DNA of 64,000 nucleotides from Patiria miniata. Its lineage: Eukaryota; Echinodermata; Asteroidea; Valvatida; Asterinidae. The position numbers and the translations under genes are program-made. The stretch covers positions 11,880,262 through 11,944,261 of the forward strand of contig NW_024037055.1 of the NCBI RefSeq assembly GCF_015706575.1, read 5' to 3'. The notes beneath the pieces are model-generated. The model was not told the origin of the DNA. It saw nothing but the letters and a program-made list of their open reading frames with translations, and did not search any database. Shown here one piece after another: positions 46,380 through 58,857 of the stretch. Positions within the stretch are counted from its first letter, which is position 1. The number at the start of each line of letters is the position of its first letter.

Positions 46380-47340
46380 ACATATTGAATAAGTAAAGCA
46401 GTCAGTTTACCATAATTATGTAAAAACGTACTGCAATTAGGTAAAACGTACTAAAACAAGGTAAAAGCGTACACGCGGTGACGCGATGCAGCACAGCACA
46501 GCACAGCATTAGTGAAGAGTACACCGTGATGTCTGTTACAACGTACGAAGGGGGTATGCCACAGCTAATTTTGGTCTAATTTTCTAAGCTCTTGTGATTG
46601 TGATACCGTCCCCAAGCCCAAGAAATGACTGGACACTTTGCACGGTCAAATAAAACAGGATATTCTTAAAGGGAATATACATCATTTGCTTTTGCTGTAA
46701 TTTTCAGAAATGGATGGAATTGGGGGGTTGGAAATATATATCAAATATAGTTAGACTGACTTTTTTGAGGTTTTGGGTTCGAAAATGCTATAAAAACCAA
46801 GAAAAACAATCATTTTCCTGTAGTCTGGTTCCCTGACTCTATTTAAGAAGAAACAGAGCAGTTTACATATATTGGGGAATTGTAAGGTCAGGGAATCAGT
46901 CTAGCTGGCTTGTACCCGTTCATAGGTGTATAATCGATTGCCAACAAGTGCGATGGTCAACTGGGGCCAGTATTTGAAAAAAAAGCCAGTTTTTTTCCAA
47001 CGCTGATCGGCCGATCAGCGTTGGAAATTGATACAAAAATACCACTTTTCTTGAAAATGACAGTACACCAGGTGCCATGATTTTACAGGATGCTTTACAC
47101 TGTCATTCACTTACAGTCCAGCAAGGTATTTCAAAATGATTTGGTAGTTTTATTTTTTGATGTTTGCAAATGATGTATTTTCCCTTTAACATTAGTAGTG
47201 TATAACTCGGCCACTGCGCGTATGCATGCCACACGTACGTAGGCTTCCAACCAGTCCAGAATCAGCTGCCAATCGTCGGCGATTAAACACCATTATTCCT
47301 TGTTACATAACGCTTCTCTAAAGCCCTCGACATCATAAAA
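46380..47340. other. gene-free stretch with GTAAAACGTAC and CAGCA repeats
   Basis: Repeated GTAAAA(A)CGTAC words (46428-46470), a short ACAGC run (46485-46508), and a CCAACGCTGATCGGC hairpin near 46998-47024. No exon recognised. Confidence 0.45.
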
Positions 47341-47369
47341 ATGCATAACAGAGTGAGAGCGCCATCCTA

Positions 47370-48645
47370 TGATATTGGTCCGATCTCGTTTGGGAAAAAA
47401 ATCGCAAGCGAAGAAGAGATATGGAAATCAACCTCTTGCCCGGACTTGGGGCTTCCAATTCTGATCATTTTGGATGCTATTGGGCTCGAAAAGTGGCGTT
47501 ATTTTGCCATGTTGTGGAGGGATCGTTTTTCAAGATGCTACTTTTCCACTTTGGGGAAAATTGGGGTCGTCTTCTTCCGTTGAGAATATCTCGAAAAGTC
47601 AATGTCAACCCACCAAAAAGATAAAAAGAAAATGAAAGATGACATGTTGATCGTCATCATTCTGTGCAGCTTGAATACCCGTGAGAGTTTTGATTATTTT
47701 AAAAGAATTTTGAAGTATGGGTATTGTTTATGGGAATTTTATTGCAGGGTTGCACCCTGTATAACAAAATGGCCGCGCCGCACATGCGCTATGCCGCGGC
47801 AGTAGTATTTTTCAGTGGGCGGAACCTATGGGGAGGGGGCAAAAGTATTTTAAAGGTATCAACAAGGGCTGTCCGGCAACGGATGCTCCCAAATCGTAAG
47901 GGAGCAGTAGGCTATCAGCCGATTACAGAAATTGCGAGTTGAAAAGGGGGGGGGGGATTTTGAGCTTCAAAGTAGCTGAAACTCAATATATTTTTGTTCG
48001 GGCGCTCTACAGATAGCCGGCGCAAAAAAGGCATGATTTGTGGGCCTAATATCGACCTCGGATAATTTTTTTCTTTAATTTGCTTTCAAAATAATGACCT
48101 TGGAGATATTCTGCTATTCCTGAATGTGGTTTTGTGTTAAAATGTGAAAGTTGCCTGCTATTAAAGGGTGCACGCCTGTAAATAGGCTTAAAGTCCGTCC
48201 GCCAAGCCAATGAATAAAAGTTATAACCTCAAAATATTCTATTTTAGAGATATCTGAGAGCCATAAATTTGGGGAATTGAAGAGATATGGTAATCAATCT
48301 CTGCATCTGGCCCGGACTTGGGACTTCCAATTCTGAGAATTTTGGATGCTATTGGGCACGAAAGGGCCATGTTGTAGAGGGATCATTTTTTTCAAGATGG
48401 CTACTTTTCCACTTTTGGGAAGATAGGGGTCGTCTTCTTCGGGTGAGAATATCTCGAAAAGTAAATGTCAACCCACCAAGAAATGAAAAGAAAATGAAAG
48501 ATGACATGTTGATCATCATTATTTTGTGCAGCTTGAATACTTGTCAGAGTTTTGAGTATTTTAAAAGAATTTTGAAGTATGGGCATTTAGCACTAGTGTC
48601 TGTGGGAATTTTATTGCAGGGTTGCACCCCGAACCCCACGCCGTA
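47370..48645. repeat. dispersed repeat R, two direct copies (47370-47760 and 48230-48640)
   Basis: Both copies share GCCCGGACTTGG, ACTTCCAATTCTGA, GAGAATATCTCGAAAAGT, AATGAAAGATGACATGTTGA and GGGTTGCACCC. Short frames in both are not conserved as protein. They are the more distant arm of the repeat seen at 30010 and 56420. Confidence 0.75.
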
Positions 48646-50455
48646 TTTTATTGGGACATACTTTTCGTGTTGCCCCCCCCCCCCCCCCGATGGAAACGTT
48701 CCCACATTCACAGGGTATCTTGCAGTAAACGCCACAAAACGTCCATATAAAAACGAAAAAAAAATATAGGCTAATTCTTAAGACTTTTGCTCAGAATAAA
48801 AAGGGCTCAATAGCGGCCATCAATTTTGCTTCAGCAGTTCTGTGGCACTAAATTGTGATGCTAAATCTGTGATGCTAAATCTGTGATGCTAAATCTGTGA
48901 TGCTAAATTAAGTGCAGTAGTTCAGTTCGCGACTGGTGCTCTTGACGTTTTTGCGAAGTTTCGGTATTCAAGGAATGTGAAGCACAAAACACGTTTCACA
49001 TCAAACAAGGCACCGGATACTGCAAAATTCTTTTTTACAAAAGCCAATTTTTGTAGGTTTTGATCTGACGTGTCACCGTCGGCATGTTAAGCTGTTTCTG
49101 AATACTCTGTAGACTTTTCCTGGTATTCATATCCTCATTGTACGGCTTTGACTGTGCCGGTACCATGCATGCATATGCAACTGAATTATTCAACCACATA
49201 CAGCTTTCCGACTTTTCACTTCACCTGAAATTTGTGAAATGGAGAGCTTTCACATTTTTGATACTATAGAAGTGGTGCCCTTGCACGCTGAAAACTTGCC
49301 ACAATACCATTGCTTCCTTGAGGCCGTTATAAGGCTATATAAGTAGACAGTCCGTTACTTTTCGTTTTTTTATCCTTGGAATCCTGTATCTTTTTCATTT
49401 GTCTTGAATATCATATAAAAACATGAAATTGTGAGTTGGAAATATGTGAGACAAAGTATTCAGTTTTTATGTTGGCTTGTGATATGCTGAAATTAATACT
49501 TTTAAACTTGAAGGTTATTTCTATGTTTGGCTGTTAATTAATAATATTAAATGGTTTTCTTCTGATATTGTTTGAAATCATGTAAAAACATTATTTTGTT
49601 CGAAAACAAAATAACGTTTCAGCTAATAAGGCCAAAAAAAAAACCGTCTCCGGTTTGTGGTATGGAGCTTGCCCAAACGTGGTGCGGCGACGCGGTTTGT
49701 TTTTTTACCTGTTTTTTTTTTGCTTCAAATTTCGGCTGATGACTGCAAATGGTGCCCGACTAAACTTAGTGCAAATATATGGGAGTCCAGAGAGGCCACA
49801 TAAAGCTTATTCTTGATCATAACCCCATCTAAAAACACGTTAAAATTTTGTAGCAGCAGGATTCCAGTCAAACCAGTGAGTTTGGCGGTTTTGAGACATC
49901 ATCTTTTATTGAAAAAAAACCCTTTTTCATTTTGCCGACGCGCATGGCTACGGCGACGCGCGCGCATACCAGAAACCGGAGACTTTTTTTGGGGCCTAAT
50001 ATTCCTTTTTTTTTAAGAATCGCATCGAGAGTTTTTGTTCAACACTGTAGGTTTCGAAAAGTACAACAGATTTATTTGGTGCTCTATTCAAGCACAATTC
50101 ACGATAGTTGGACGACACCTTTAAAAGGTCATAGGTGAGCCATTGAAATGGTGCAGTGACTGGTACAATGAAATACTCTGGCTGATTAACATCACAATGG
50201 AGCAAACGTTTTATTGAGTTCAAAAACGACGCGATAATGCTGTATTAAAAAGAGTGTACTTCCATTTTCAAGGTTTAGTTTACTTTACTGTGTGAGGAGA
50301 GCAGTAAGCTATTTGCATTCAGCATTGCCACTCGTGAATCCAACAGTACGATTCTTCATATTACGTTCTTCGTGAACTTATGTGTCCGTCTCCAGAAGAA
50401 GAAAAGATCATCCTATATAGACTAACCACCGTTATTCCATCTGCTGGTAACTATC
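48646..50455. other. 5' flank of the LAMP-like gene
   Basis: Holds a poly-C run (48676-48689), four GATGCTAAATCTGT tandem units (48857-48908), and otherwise AT-rich sequence. A CCTATATAG word at 50412-50420 is a possible TATA element, although only ~36 bases from the ATG. No exon is recognised. Confidence 0.4.
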
Positions 50456-53400
50456 ATGAAGCCCGGTGAAGCTGTGCCTCTGGTATTACTGACTGTTTTC
50501 GGTAAATTACTCCCATTTTTTTGCCCTTTGGTTGTGCATATATGTTTGGCATGTTTAAGAAACACATGTCTTGATATTTCGCTGGGTGTACATGATAACA
50601 TTTATCCAAGGTCTGAGTCAAGAAAAAATAACATGATCCTTATTTGCAGCCGAGTAACAGCCACCATTTGTCATAATTCACACAAAATGAATAGTAAAGA
50701 AATATATTAGGTAAAGAAAGATTTGTGAAAAAACCGGACAATATAGCTAAATGTTCCCAAAAGAATCTACAGTGTAGCTTTACGTTTTTGTGTAGCTTGA
50801 AAAGAACATTGTAAAAATGTAATGACATACAGTTACACGAGTTATGTAAACCGGTTCGAGGTTTTACTTTCCAATTGTAAACTTTACAAAGTTGAAGCAT
50901 AGGTTGAAGTGAAAGTTTTTATCCAGTCTGTAAAGATTACTGACTGCGGGTAAAGCCCGCCATGCGCGAGCAGAATGAATGTGTCTGCTGCGTACTTATC
51001 AGCAACAACGACAAGAGGATTGAGATAATGCAAACCAACTTGGGCCTTCAGCCTAAGAATCACATGTGTTCAAATGTTCTGATGGCTATCTCCTATCCGA
51101 TACAAACGGCGGTAGGGATCACAGTAAGTCATTGATTTGGTTTGGCACAACCATCCCACGTGATGGCAGAAAGAGGACGTGGGGTAATCTCAATCTGTGT
51201 GGCGGTGAAAAGAAGACAGCAGCAACGCCCCCAAGTATTGTAAAAGGAATGAATTACATCCTCATGAAAGTACCGCATTCGGTAACTTTGCTTCAGATGT
51301 CTATAATCTACATTCCGATACAACATGGACAATTTGCCGGCTCCCATTTTTTAATATAGGTTTTTCCGGCTATTTTAAAAAGTTTCATTCCAAATCACCA
51401 ATCATAATATTCAAATTCGTCCGAAAATAATTTCACATGCTTTCAATAAAATCAATTTAGTAATTTATCATTAAATTTTAAAGTTTAGTCAACTTTTTCA
51501 AGTACTTGGCCAAGAATTAGTCTCAATACAATTTCAACTGTCTCAACTATCCGCTCCGTTCACAAGTACCCTCTCACCGGCAAAGAAACTATAGTTGGGG
51601 TCGCGACGCCATCTTGCCTGACTGCAATTTTGCCGCGACGCGCGGCAGTACCACTGCGTGTACATAGTACAAATCCTCTGGTGTACGTGCGTCACTCACA
51701 AGGTACGGTGCGTGCCAACCAGCGAAATGTCCCGCCCTTAGGACATCGTTGCTAGGTAAAATGGCTCCTTCTTTCTTTGGCGCACGGAGCCCATTTCCCA
51801 ATGACAGCATTCAGAGATCAGATGCGTTTTACATCCATTTAAAACATTATTTTGTGTGTGCCTTAAATTGTATGTTTATATGAAAGAAGATACATCAAAA
51901 GAAACAAACAATACATTGTAAAGAAACAAGGAAATAACAAAGTGAATCAGGATATAGGATTCAATTGTGTGGCATAAGACGAAATTGTTTTCTGAATAAT
52001 AACGTTCGTCGTATACGTGACGAAATCGAATACTCCTTGACGAATAATGTGCTCATGGTTTTAATTTGCTTGAACTAAAATTGAAGTTGAATGAAAAAGG
52101 ACGAAATTAGACATCGGATGTGCACTAAATCGATTTTGCCCGACGAATTTGAATATTAGACTGGTTGCATTAGAAAGGGAAACAAAAAGGAACATAGCCG
52201 ACAAACCTTAAAATTACACAGTGTAACATAATGGAACATTTTTTTCAACGGATCGGGAACTACCCCCCCCCCCCCACACACACACCCCAGACACACACAC
52301 GCTTACATAGGCATAGAAGTGGGGTACTTCCTTTGTTCTCGTGTACTAAAATTTTGCAACGTCGCACACTTATGTCAAAATGCTCTTATTTTAACCATAG
52401 TTAATTTCCTGGGCTGAAATTCGGACCTAATATCCCTTTTCTAAAACTCTTCCATTTGCGACAAATCAACCCACCTTGGAAATTCCTAGTTTTTGAGTAA
52501 AATCCATATATCTATTTGTGAAAAAAACTTGCGGGGTACCAAAACGGTACCCCGCAAGTCGGTGGGCATTCCTTGTGGGATACCTCCCATTGTTCCGGTA
52601 CCCCATAAGGCAGTGTTTCTACACGCACCCACCCAAACACACCAACACGCACGCACAGTTTATGGTGTAAATCGAGGATTTTCTTTTGTTCCTCTTCCCT
52701 TTCCCTTTGTTTGTACTAACTTTTTGCAACAACCTTCACACGTTTTCTAATCGAGGTCGTCCTCGATTTAGTTCCTGTCCTCGATTCACTGATGATGTTG
52801 CATGTGTGTGTCCTCGATTTACACCATAAACAAACGCTTAATACGCACACACACAAAACACTGTTTGCATTTTCAGAGTTGGAATAAAATTCGGGTAAGT
52901 TTTGAAACACCGTTTTATGCCATCCCCAAATCACTTTTGCTGCACTTGTATCACTTTATGTGAAGAGGGTATGTTCGTTTTGTTAGAATAACAAATAATG
53001 ATTTCCATATTATGACAGGATTCTGCTTGGCTGCCGCTGATGTTGCAACCACTACCCCGACAACAACCGGCACGCAAGTAACAGATAATGCCATGACAAC
53101 AGTGCCGCCTTCACTTGTTACAACAGTGCCAGTTGATACTACCAAAGCGATCAAGGCAACTACCGGCAATTCGATGCTCCCAACAAATGCGACGCTGACA
53201 TCCACTGCTATTACTTCTGCTGCACCTGATATTACCTCCCCAATTGCTACAACCATGCCAACTACTGCTCCTGCAACAACCCCTCCTCCTTCACGGGACA
53301 ACAATTGGAATGTGACTGGAAAAAATGGCCTCATGTGTCAATCCATGCAATTTTGTGCTAACGTCACTGTTCCTTATTACAACACGTCTAATTTGGTAAG

Positions 53401-56305
53401 AAGTATTGATGACTTATTTACATGTAGGGAATATACTTACTCGTCTGGAACTCTTAAATTTATTTCTTTGTGTTTTAAAAAAGTAATGTTCAGATTTCGG
53501 AGTTTTAAAATGTCTTTGATGGTTTCGCTTGCGTGGTTTGAAACATTGGGAATCATCAAAGACATTGAACCATCAAAGACATTTTAAGATTGAAAATGAC
53601 ACTATGACAAACAAGTTCACCTTATTGATTTCACATTATTGTATTATATGAATTGTCTGTACAGCCCGATAGTGTAACAGTGTCTGTCCCTTCCTCGTCA
53701 AATGCCAATGGCACCTGTTCAATGAAGGAGAGAGAGTTTATCTTGGACTTCATTCCTGATGGTGGCAATGAAACCTGGACTCTCAAATTCGTCTTCACGG
53801 CCAATACTTCCAGTTACCAGTTGACATCCCTGAATGTTAAATTCAGTTATGAAGACGTCTTCTTTAACACAAAGAAACGAGGTTCGCTTTTGTCATTTTT
53901 TTGTCACTTGATTTAGTGGACGTTGTGTTTTTTTATTTTATATGTTGCACCATGTACGTTCAAAGGTACCAAATGAAGCATATCAAACTCGGAAGCACTC
54001 AGCAGAGAACACACACTTCCGCCAAGGCTAAACAATTCCCGCCATTACACACAGCACCAAATGAATGCGCAAATGTGCTTTCTCTAAAACAAATCCTTAA
54101 ACTCAAACATTTGGTAGTTTACACGTATGTGCCTGTGTTGCCACTCCCCCATTGTATAAAATGGTCTAGTCCACTGACCTGTGTTGTTAAATTACAGCTT
54201 ACCGGTGTCACGGTCTCACTTCTCCGGCGTGCTAGCTTCTCCGGGTGGATTACATAAGCACGATTCATGCTCATGTGTCCGCTGTGCTTACTTTTCCTCG
54301 GGCTGTATTCTGAATGTGTTATGGAACACTTCCTGTGGGTCAAGTCATTCCATGGTCTTGCAAGAATTCTCATTTGTGTTCCCAGCGTCATGCATGTGTG
54401 TGTTCATGGAGGAATAATTAAGAACGAACTCCTTGGTCCGTGTTCCTTTTTCCTTGCTCGTTCGTGGTCCATTTTGTCCTTATTTTTGCAACACGGCTTA
54501 AAATAAATGCACATTTCAAGTCTTATTGGGAGTTAATAGTGCGCGCCACGAAAATTCTGGATTGGACTGGTACCCTGTAACCATGCATACAAATATCTTA
54601 AGATCTTACGTACACAAGTACAAGTACAGCCCCGAAGAACTCAGCACACTAATACAGTGACGAAAATGTACACTACTGCACTGCGCAATTTTGTGCATGC
54701 TTGTTGAAGCGAAATTTCCATTTTGGAGAAGCTAGCACGCCGGAAAAGTGAGACCGTGACACCGGGTTAGTGCCAAGCACACGAAGCTGGTCCACACACT
54801 AGGGTGTCAGTTTTCCATATGATTGGTGAAACTCATTAGAAAAATCCTGCATCAAGACGCAGATCAAGATCACTTTCAAAATCTAATCGATTTGTAAAAT
54901 CATGAAATCCATCCATAACCTTTTTGAGTTATCCTGTTCACAGGCAAGGCAAAACACTGTTTTCTTTAATTGATTAAAAACTGCATCTTATTTTTTACTG
55001 CAATTGCGTTCAATACCATCACTTTTAAGAATACAGTTACGTTTGTTTATTTGACATGCATTTCGTTTATATTGCCTTCCAGGTCAACAAAGTTCCACTT
55101 ATATCTCGATGGATGGTCCATTGGCTGGACTCACTGCGCCCCTGGGATGCCCCTGTGAACGTGACACCGTGTTAATCCAGTCAACAGACAAACAGCAATT
55201 ACATGCCGTGTTTTCCGACCTCAACATACAGCCATTTTATGACAAGGAACACCGTAAGTATAGACAGCAGTCAAGATATGGAAGTTTCAATGTGGAAATG
55301 CATGGAATGGTATTGGACAAACGTCATCTGCAATGTGGCCCAAAAAAATTTCGATGAAGTTCAGATTTATGAAAAGACCATAAAAATGCTACACCATTCT
55401 CCTTTTGGAAGGCGGTGTCCTGAATGATCTGTAAATCTATATTAACAAACGACTTACAGCCAGCTGAGTTATACAGTTTCATGTTACACAAAATCGTTTA
55501 TATACAGCGCGTCCCAAATACCCATTTTTTTTGCGCGGCTCTAGCGTCGCCGCGGTACGGAAACACGTACCGCCATTATTTTAATAGCATTTCAAAGTTT
55601 GGAATCTTAACTTTATTCCTGGTAGGTGTGGGTTTGATTTTCAAAAGGGTTTTTAAATTATTCGAGTAAAGGCATGTCAAAAACAAACTAAACTGATTTC
55701 AAGGAAAATAAATCGTGCACATATTTTTTTCAATGGGGAAATGCTTTATCATGTTCATGATGTGACGATCTCGTTGCCTTTTACTTTCTGTGTTTCCTTT
55801 TCCTTCAATCCACCTAGACTACACCTTAAAAAATCACAATGGTGTTCTTAGTTTCAAGTTCAATGTGTCTTTCATATAAAGCAACTGTTTTGTGTGTGTT
55901 ATTTCAACAGCTTGTTGATTGAGTTTGCGTCTGATGTCTCTGATGTACTGACTCATCGATTTTAAAATCGGTTATATTTGTTTTCGACTGCCTTTATTTG
56001 AAAACAAATTATTTAAAAACTCTTTTTAATATCAAACCAATACTCGTCAGGGATAAACTTGTGTATATATATTTCTAATTTCTGGTTATTTTCTTTTTAA
56101 TTCCTGTTTTGTAGCGAAAATATGTCAACCACCCAAAACACCCAGTGATTCGCCTTCCAACGTGTGGAGGTCCGTGGGAGTCGCGTTCATCATCATGTTT
56201 GTTGTACTTCTGCTGGCGTCTGCTTTATACTGCTTTTATGTCAAAAAGAAAAAAACAACATACACCGGCGATCAAATTGATCTCGTGGACCCGGACCAAT
56301 ACTAA
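50456..56305 (+). CDS. LAMP/CD68-like lysosome-associated membrane glycoprotein, five exons
   Basis: Exons 50456-50501, 53019-53395, 53665-53881, 55083-55253 and 56115-56305 (TAA) join in phase (1, 0, 1, 1) to give 333 residues; human CD68 has about 354. Order: signal peptide (about 1-22, hydrophobic VPLVLLTVF then FCLAAA); Thr/Ser/Pro-rich mucin-like stalk (~22-106); one LAMP domain (~110-275) with several N-glycosylation sequons and motifs NANGTC, ETWTLKFVFTANTSSYQLTS, MDGPLAGLTAPLG and VFSDLNIQPF; one transmembrane helix (~291-313); basic stop-transfer KKKK; 16-residue tail. Six cysteines are present, four of which fit the two LAMP disulfides. The family coats endo-lysosomal membranes. The usual C-terminal GY-x-x-hydrophobic sorting motif is absent; the tail ends VDPDQY and contains an acidic DQIDLV that might serve as a dileucine-like signal. 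The exon 3 donor (GTTCGC) is unusual, but phase and homology support it. Introns carry repeats (51545-51795, 54197-54770). Confidence 0.88.
51357..51430. mobile_element. single end of the TAGGTTTTCCCG TIR family
   Basis: TATAGGTTTTTCCGGCTATT resembles the left TIR of 57736-58857 (TAGGTTTTCCCGGTTATTTT), followed by TTCAAATTCGTCC-like words. An intact partner end was not found. It lies in intron 1 of the LAMP-like gene. Confidence 0.5.
51545..51795 (-). repeat. dispersed repeat B, copy 3, in intron 1 of the LAMP-like gene
   Basis: Reverse orientation, sharing TATCCGCTCCGTTCACAAGT, CTCACCGGCAAAGA and CAGCGAAATGTCCCGCC with 28815-29092. It is more diverged, and its frame differs from that of the other two copies. 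Confidence 0.75.
52530..52560. repeat. perfect hairpin GCGGGGTACC/GGTACCCCGC
   Basis: CTTGCGGGGTACC, AAAAC, GGTACCCCGCAAG is a stem of about 13 bp with a 5-base loop, in intron 1 of the LAMP-like gene. Confidence 0.8.
52661..52834. mobile_element. small foldback element (TTTATGGTGTAAATCGAGGA)
   Basis: TTTATGGTGTAAATCGAGGA at 52661 is inverted at 52814-52833 (TCCTCGATTTACACCATAAA). The interior repeats TCCTCGATT three more times. Confidence 0.7.
54197..54770. mobile_element. 574-bp TIR element in intron 3 of the LAMP-like gene
   Basis: Left CTTACCGGTGTCACGGTCTC and right GAGACCGTGACACCGGGTTAG are inverted, the TIR continuing for ~45 bp through CGGCGTGCTAGCTTCTCC. No coding capacity. Confidence 0.85.
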
Positions 56306-56419
56306 AACTAAAAAAAGGCGCAGAAGGGTCCTTCCATCCTATTGTCATTTAATACAGGCGCCATTTTCAGGTTGATTTGTTTGGTCGGGTTCAGGTCGTT
56401 GTTTTCATATTTAATCAGC

Positions 56420-56800
56420 AGCGTATCTTCGGTATAAGAGCATTTTGTGGGCCATGAACGTCAGGGTTTGTAAAATAGAAGGATGGAAGCCGTGCACAGG
56501 ACTGTGATCTTGTAACTCGGTGACATTTGAATGAAAAAGGCGCTCTATTTTGCAATGGAGCGTAGGCATCGTTTTTCAAAATGACGATGGGCTTCAGGGC
56601 TATTTTTAGTGGTGATCATTTTCGGATTAAAATTTCTCGCAAATGTCATAAGATTACCTCAAAAATTGAACAAAAGATAAAAGATGATGAAAAAAGCTTT
56701 AGTTTGATGCATGTCTTGAACAACTCAGAGAGTTGTGAGTATTTGTAATAATTTTGGGAAATGCGCGTAATGCAGTATATATTTACCGGTCTGCACCCTG
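56420..56800 (+). repeat. dispersed repeat R, just after the LAMP-like gene
   Basis: Shares TTTGCAATGGAGCGTAGGC, TGACGATGGGCTTCAGGGC and AAAAGATAAAAGATGATGAA words with 30010-30470. The 183-codon minus-strand frame 56646-57197 starts outside and ends in it, and has no domain. Confidence 0.7.
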
Positions 56801-57484
56801 AACAGCGCCGCCGATGAGGGGCTCCGTGCGTGACCGGCGAAATTTGCCTAGCCTTCTTTGATGGGATGGTGGGACCACACACGCACACGAACGTGTGTTC
56901 ACCGTCTATCGTGGACGTCCTATTGTCCCTCTTTTGTTTGAACTTAAACTTTTTAGGAAGACTCCCATAGGTTTTGTACACGACCCCAATCGCAGACGTA
57001 TGCTGGGAATCGTTGTTCTCTTTTGTTCTCTGGTATTTTTCGTCTACGGTTTGAAAAGATGAACACGTACATACATTCCATGCACAGTGTGTGGATGGCG
57101 GTACAGTTATAGTCGCGAAGCAAGATGACGCCCGATTGAAAATCTTTCCAACCAGTGATGTACTTATGCACAAAGCGGTTCCTAAGTTGGAATCCACCCT
57201 CCTTCTCCACTTTTTGATTCCTGACTACCTTCCAGCAAATTACCTTCTGTCGGCAAATTCGTTTTCGCATCCCCGGACCGCATTCAAATTGGTCTGGGGA
57301 TGCCCCACAGTGACCAAATTCTGGATAAGCTGTGTATAATAATTTTTCAAATCCGACGACTATAAACAATATATTACAGAATAGTGTAGAAATACCCCGT
57401 CACACTGTTTGGCTCTGACAACATTCTGTCTACAAGCGGACGTTATTAACAGTATAATTATCACGATTTGTTTAGATGTCAGAG

Positions 57485-57625
57485 CGGGGGTGGGGGTGGG
57501 GGGGCTGGGGGAGGGGGGGGAGGGGGAGGGGGAGGGGATGTCACATTTTCTTTCATGTATTTCCATGCAAAACGAACAATTGAGACACACACCCCCCCCC
57601 CCCCCCCCCCCGAGATCCGCGCCTG
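57485..57625. repeat. poly-G/poly-C stretch with a GATCCGCGCC end
   Basis: Long GGGGGTGGGGG and CCCCC runs; CGAGATCCGCGCCTGTG at the right resembles the end of the CAAGGGCGGATC family, suggesting a decayed hAT-type MITE. Confidence 0.5.
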
Positions 57626-57735
57626 TGTTACCATGTTTTCATGAGGCTTTCTGTAGCATTTTCTTACAACACTGTTCATGTTCGCTGCATTTAAAAAGTT
57701 ATTATCCTTGTTTGTAATCTTACCCTTAGATATTA

Positions 57736-58857
57736 TAGGTTTTCCCGGTTATTTTAGCACTTGTATCACACATATTCCTCAAATCGATACTTTAAATTCG
57801 TCCCCAAACATGGCCAAGCTCAATTCTCGATTTGAATTTCAGAAGGCCACCACTAGATTTCATTTAAAGTTCAGTATAATTCAAATTTTTAGCACACCGA
57901 TTCGTCCTAAAAATATGAAATTCGTCTCGTGTAGCACTCGGCGTTGAATTGAAAAAGCAAATTCGTTTTTTGTCATTCGTTTTAATGTTGTTGTCATTAC
58001 ATTTCGTTTCTGGCGACTTAAAACGTATACGATTAGAAAATGCGCCCAATCTTTAGACTTATTAATTTTGAAGAATTGTGCGAATTAAAACAATGATAAT
58101 TTAACATATATTTCCTTATATGTACATGTACAAATATCAGTAGTTAGCTGCTAGGTTTGAATTTTTATTTCTGTGTTTCACAATTAACTTCGGAGTCAAG
58201 AATAGACATTTCACAATATGCACTTTACTTATGACATGGACACTAAGCATTAAGGTCAAACACCTTCTTAATGTTGCTCTTTGATAGACATATACCTTAT
58301 TTCTGTTGTTTTATTCATATACATATATCAAAGAGCAACATTACGCAAGTGTTTGATCTTAATGCTTAATTTCCATATACTAATCAAAGAGCATATTGTG
58401 AAAGTTCTATTCCTGATTCTAATGTTAATTTTGATAGAAAAAAAAAATCAAAATTTACAGCTAGCTTCTTTCATTTATAAGGAAATATTTGTTGAAAATT
58501 AGAATTTAATTAATGCGCACAATTCTTTAAATAAGTCTAAAGATTGGGCACATTTTTAATCGTGACGTTTTAAGTCACCAGAGTCGAAATGTAATGACAA
58601 AAACATTAAAGCGAATGACAAAAAACGAATTTGCTTTTTCAATCCAACGCCGATTGCTACACGAGACGAATTTCACAAATTTAGGACGAATTGATATGCT
58701 AAAAATTTGAATTATACTGAACCTTAGATGAAATCTAGTGGTGGCTTTCTGAAATTCAAATGGAGAATTGAGCTTGGCGACGTTCGGGGATGAAATTAAA
58801 GTATGGATGTAAGGAATTCGTGTGATACAAGTGTTAAAATAACCGGGAAAACCTATA
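57736..58857. mobile_element. 1.12-kb element with ~330-bp TIRs, TAGGTTTTCCCGG family
   Basis: Left TAGGTTTTCCCGGTTATTTT and right AAAATAACCGGGAAAACCTA are inverted; the arms run on to AGATTGGGC (58050 / 58540). TA stands on both sides as a possible target duplication. A smaller palindrome with AGAGCAACATTA lies at the centre (58270-58350). A solo arm is at 62290-62515. Confidence 0.85.

Noticed and set aside
53012-53587. Reading exon 2 of the LAMP-like gene on past 53395 as one long ORF
   Set aside because: A GTAAGA donor at 53396 and homology of the next exon show that the sequence after it is intron.
56646-57197. 183-codon minus-strand frame
   Set aside because: It overlaps dispersed repeat R and shows no domain; composition is unremarkable.
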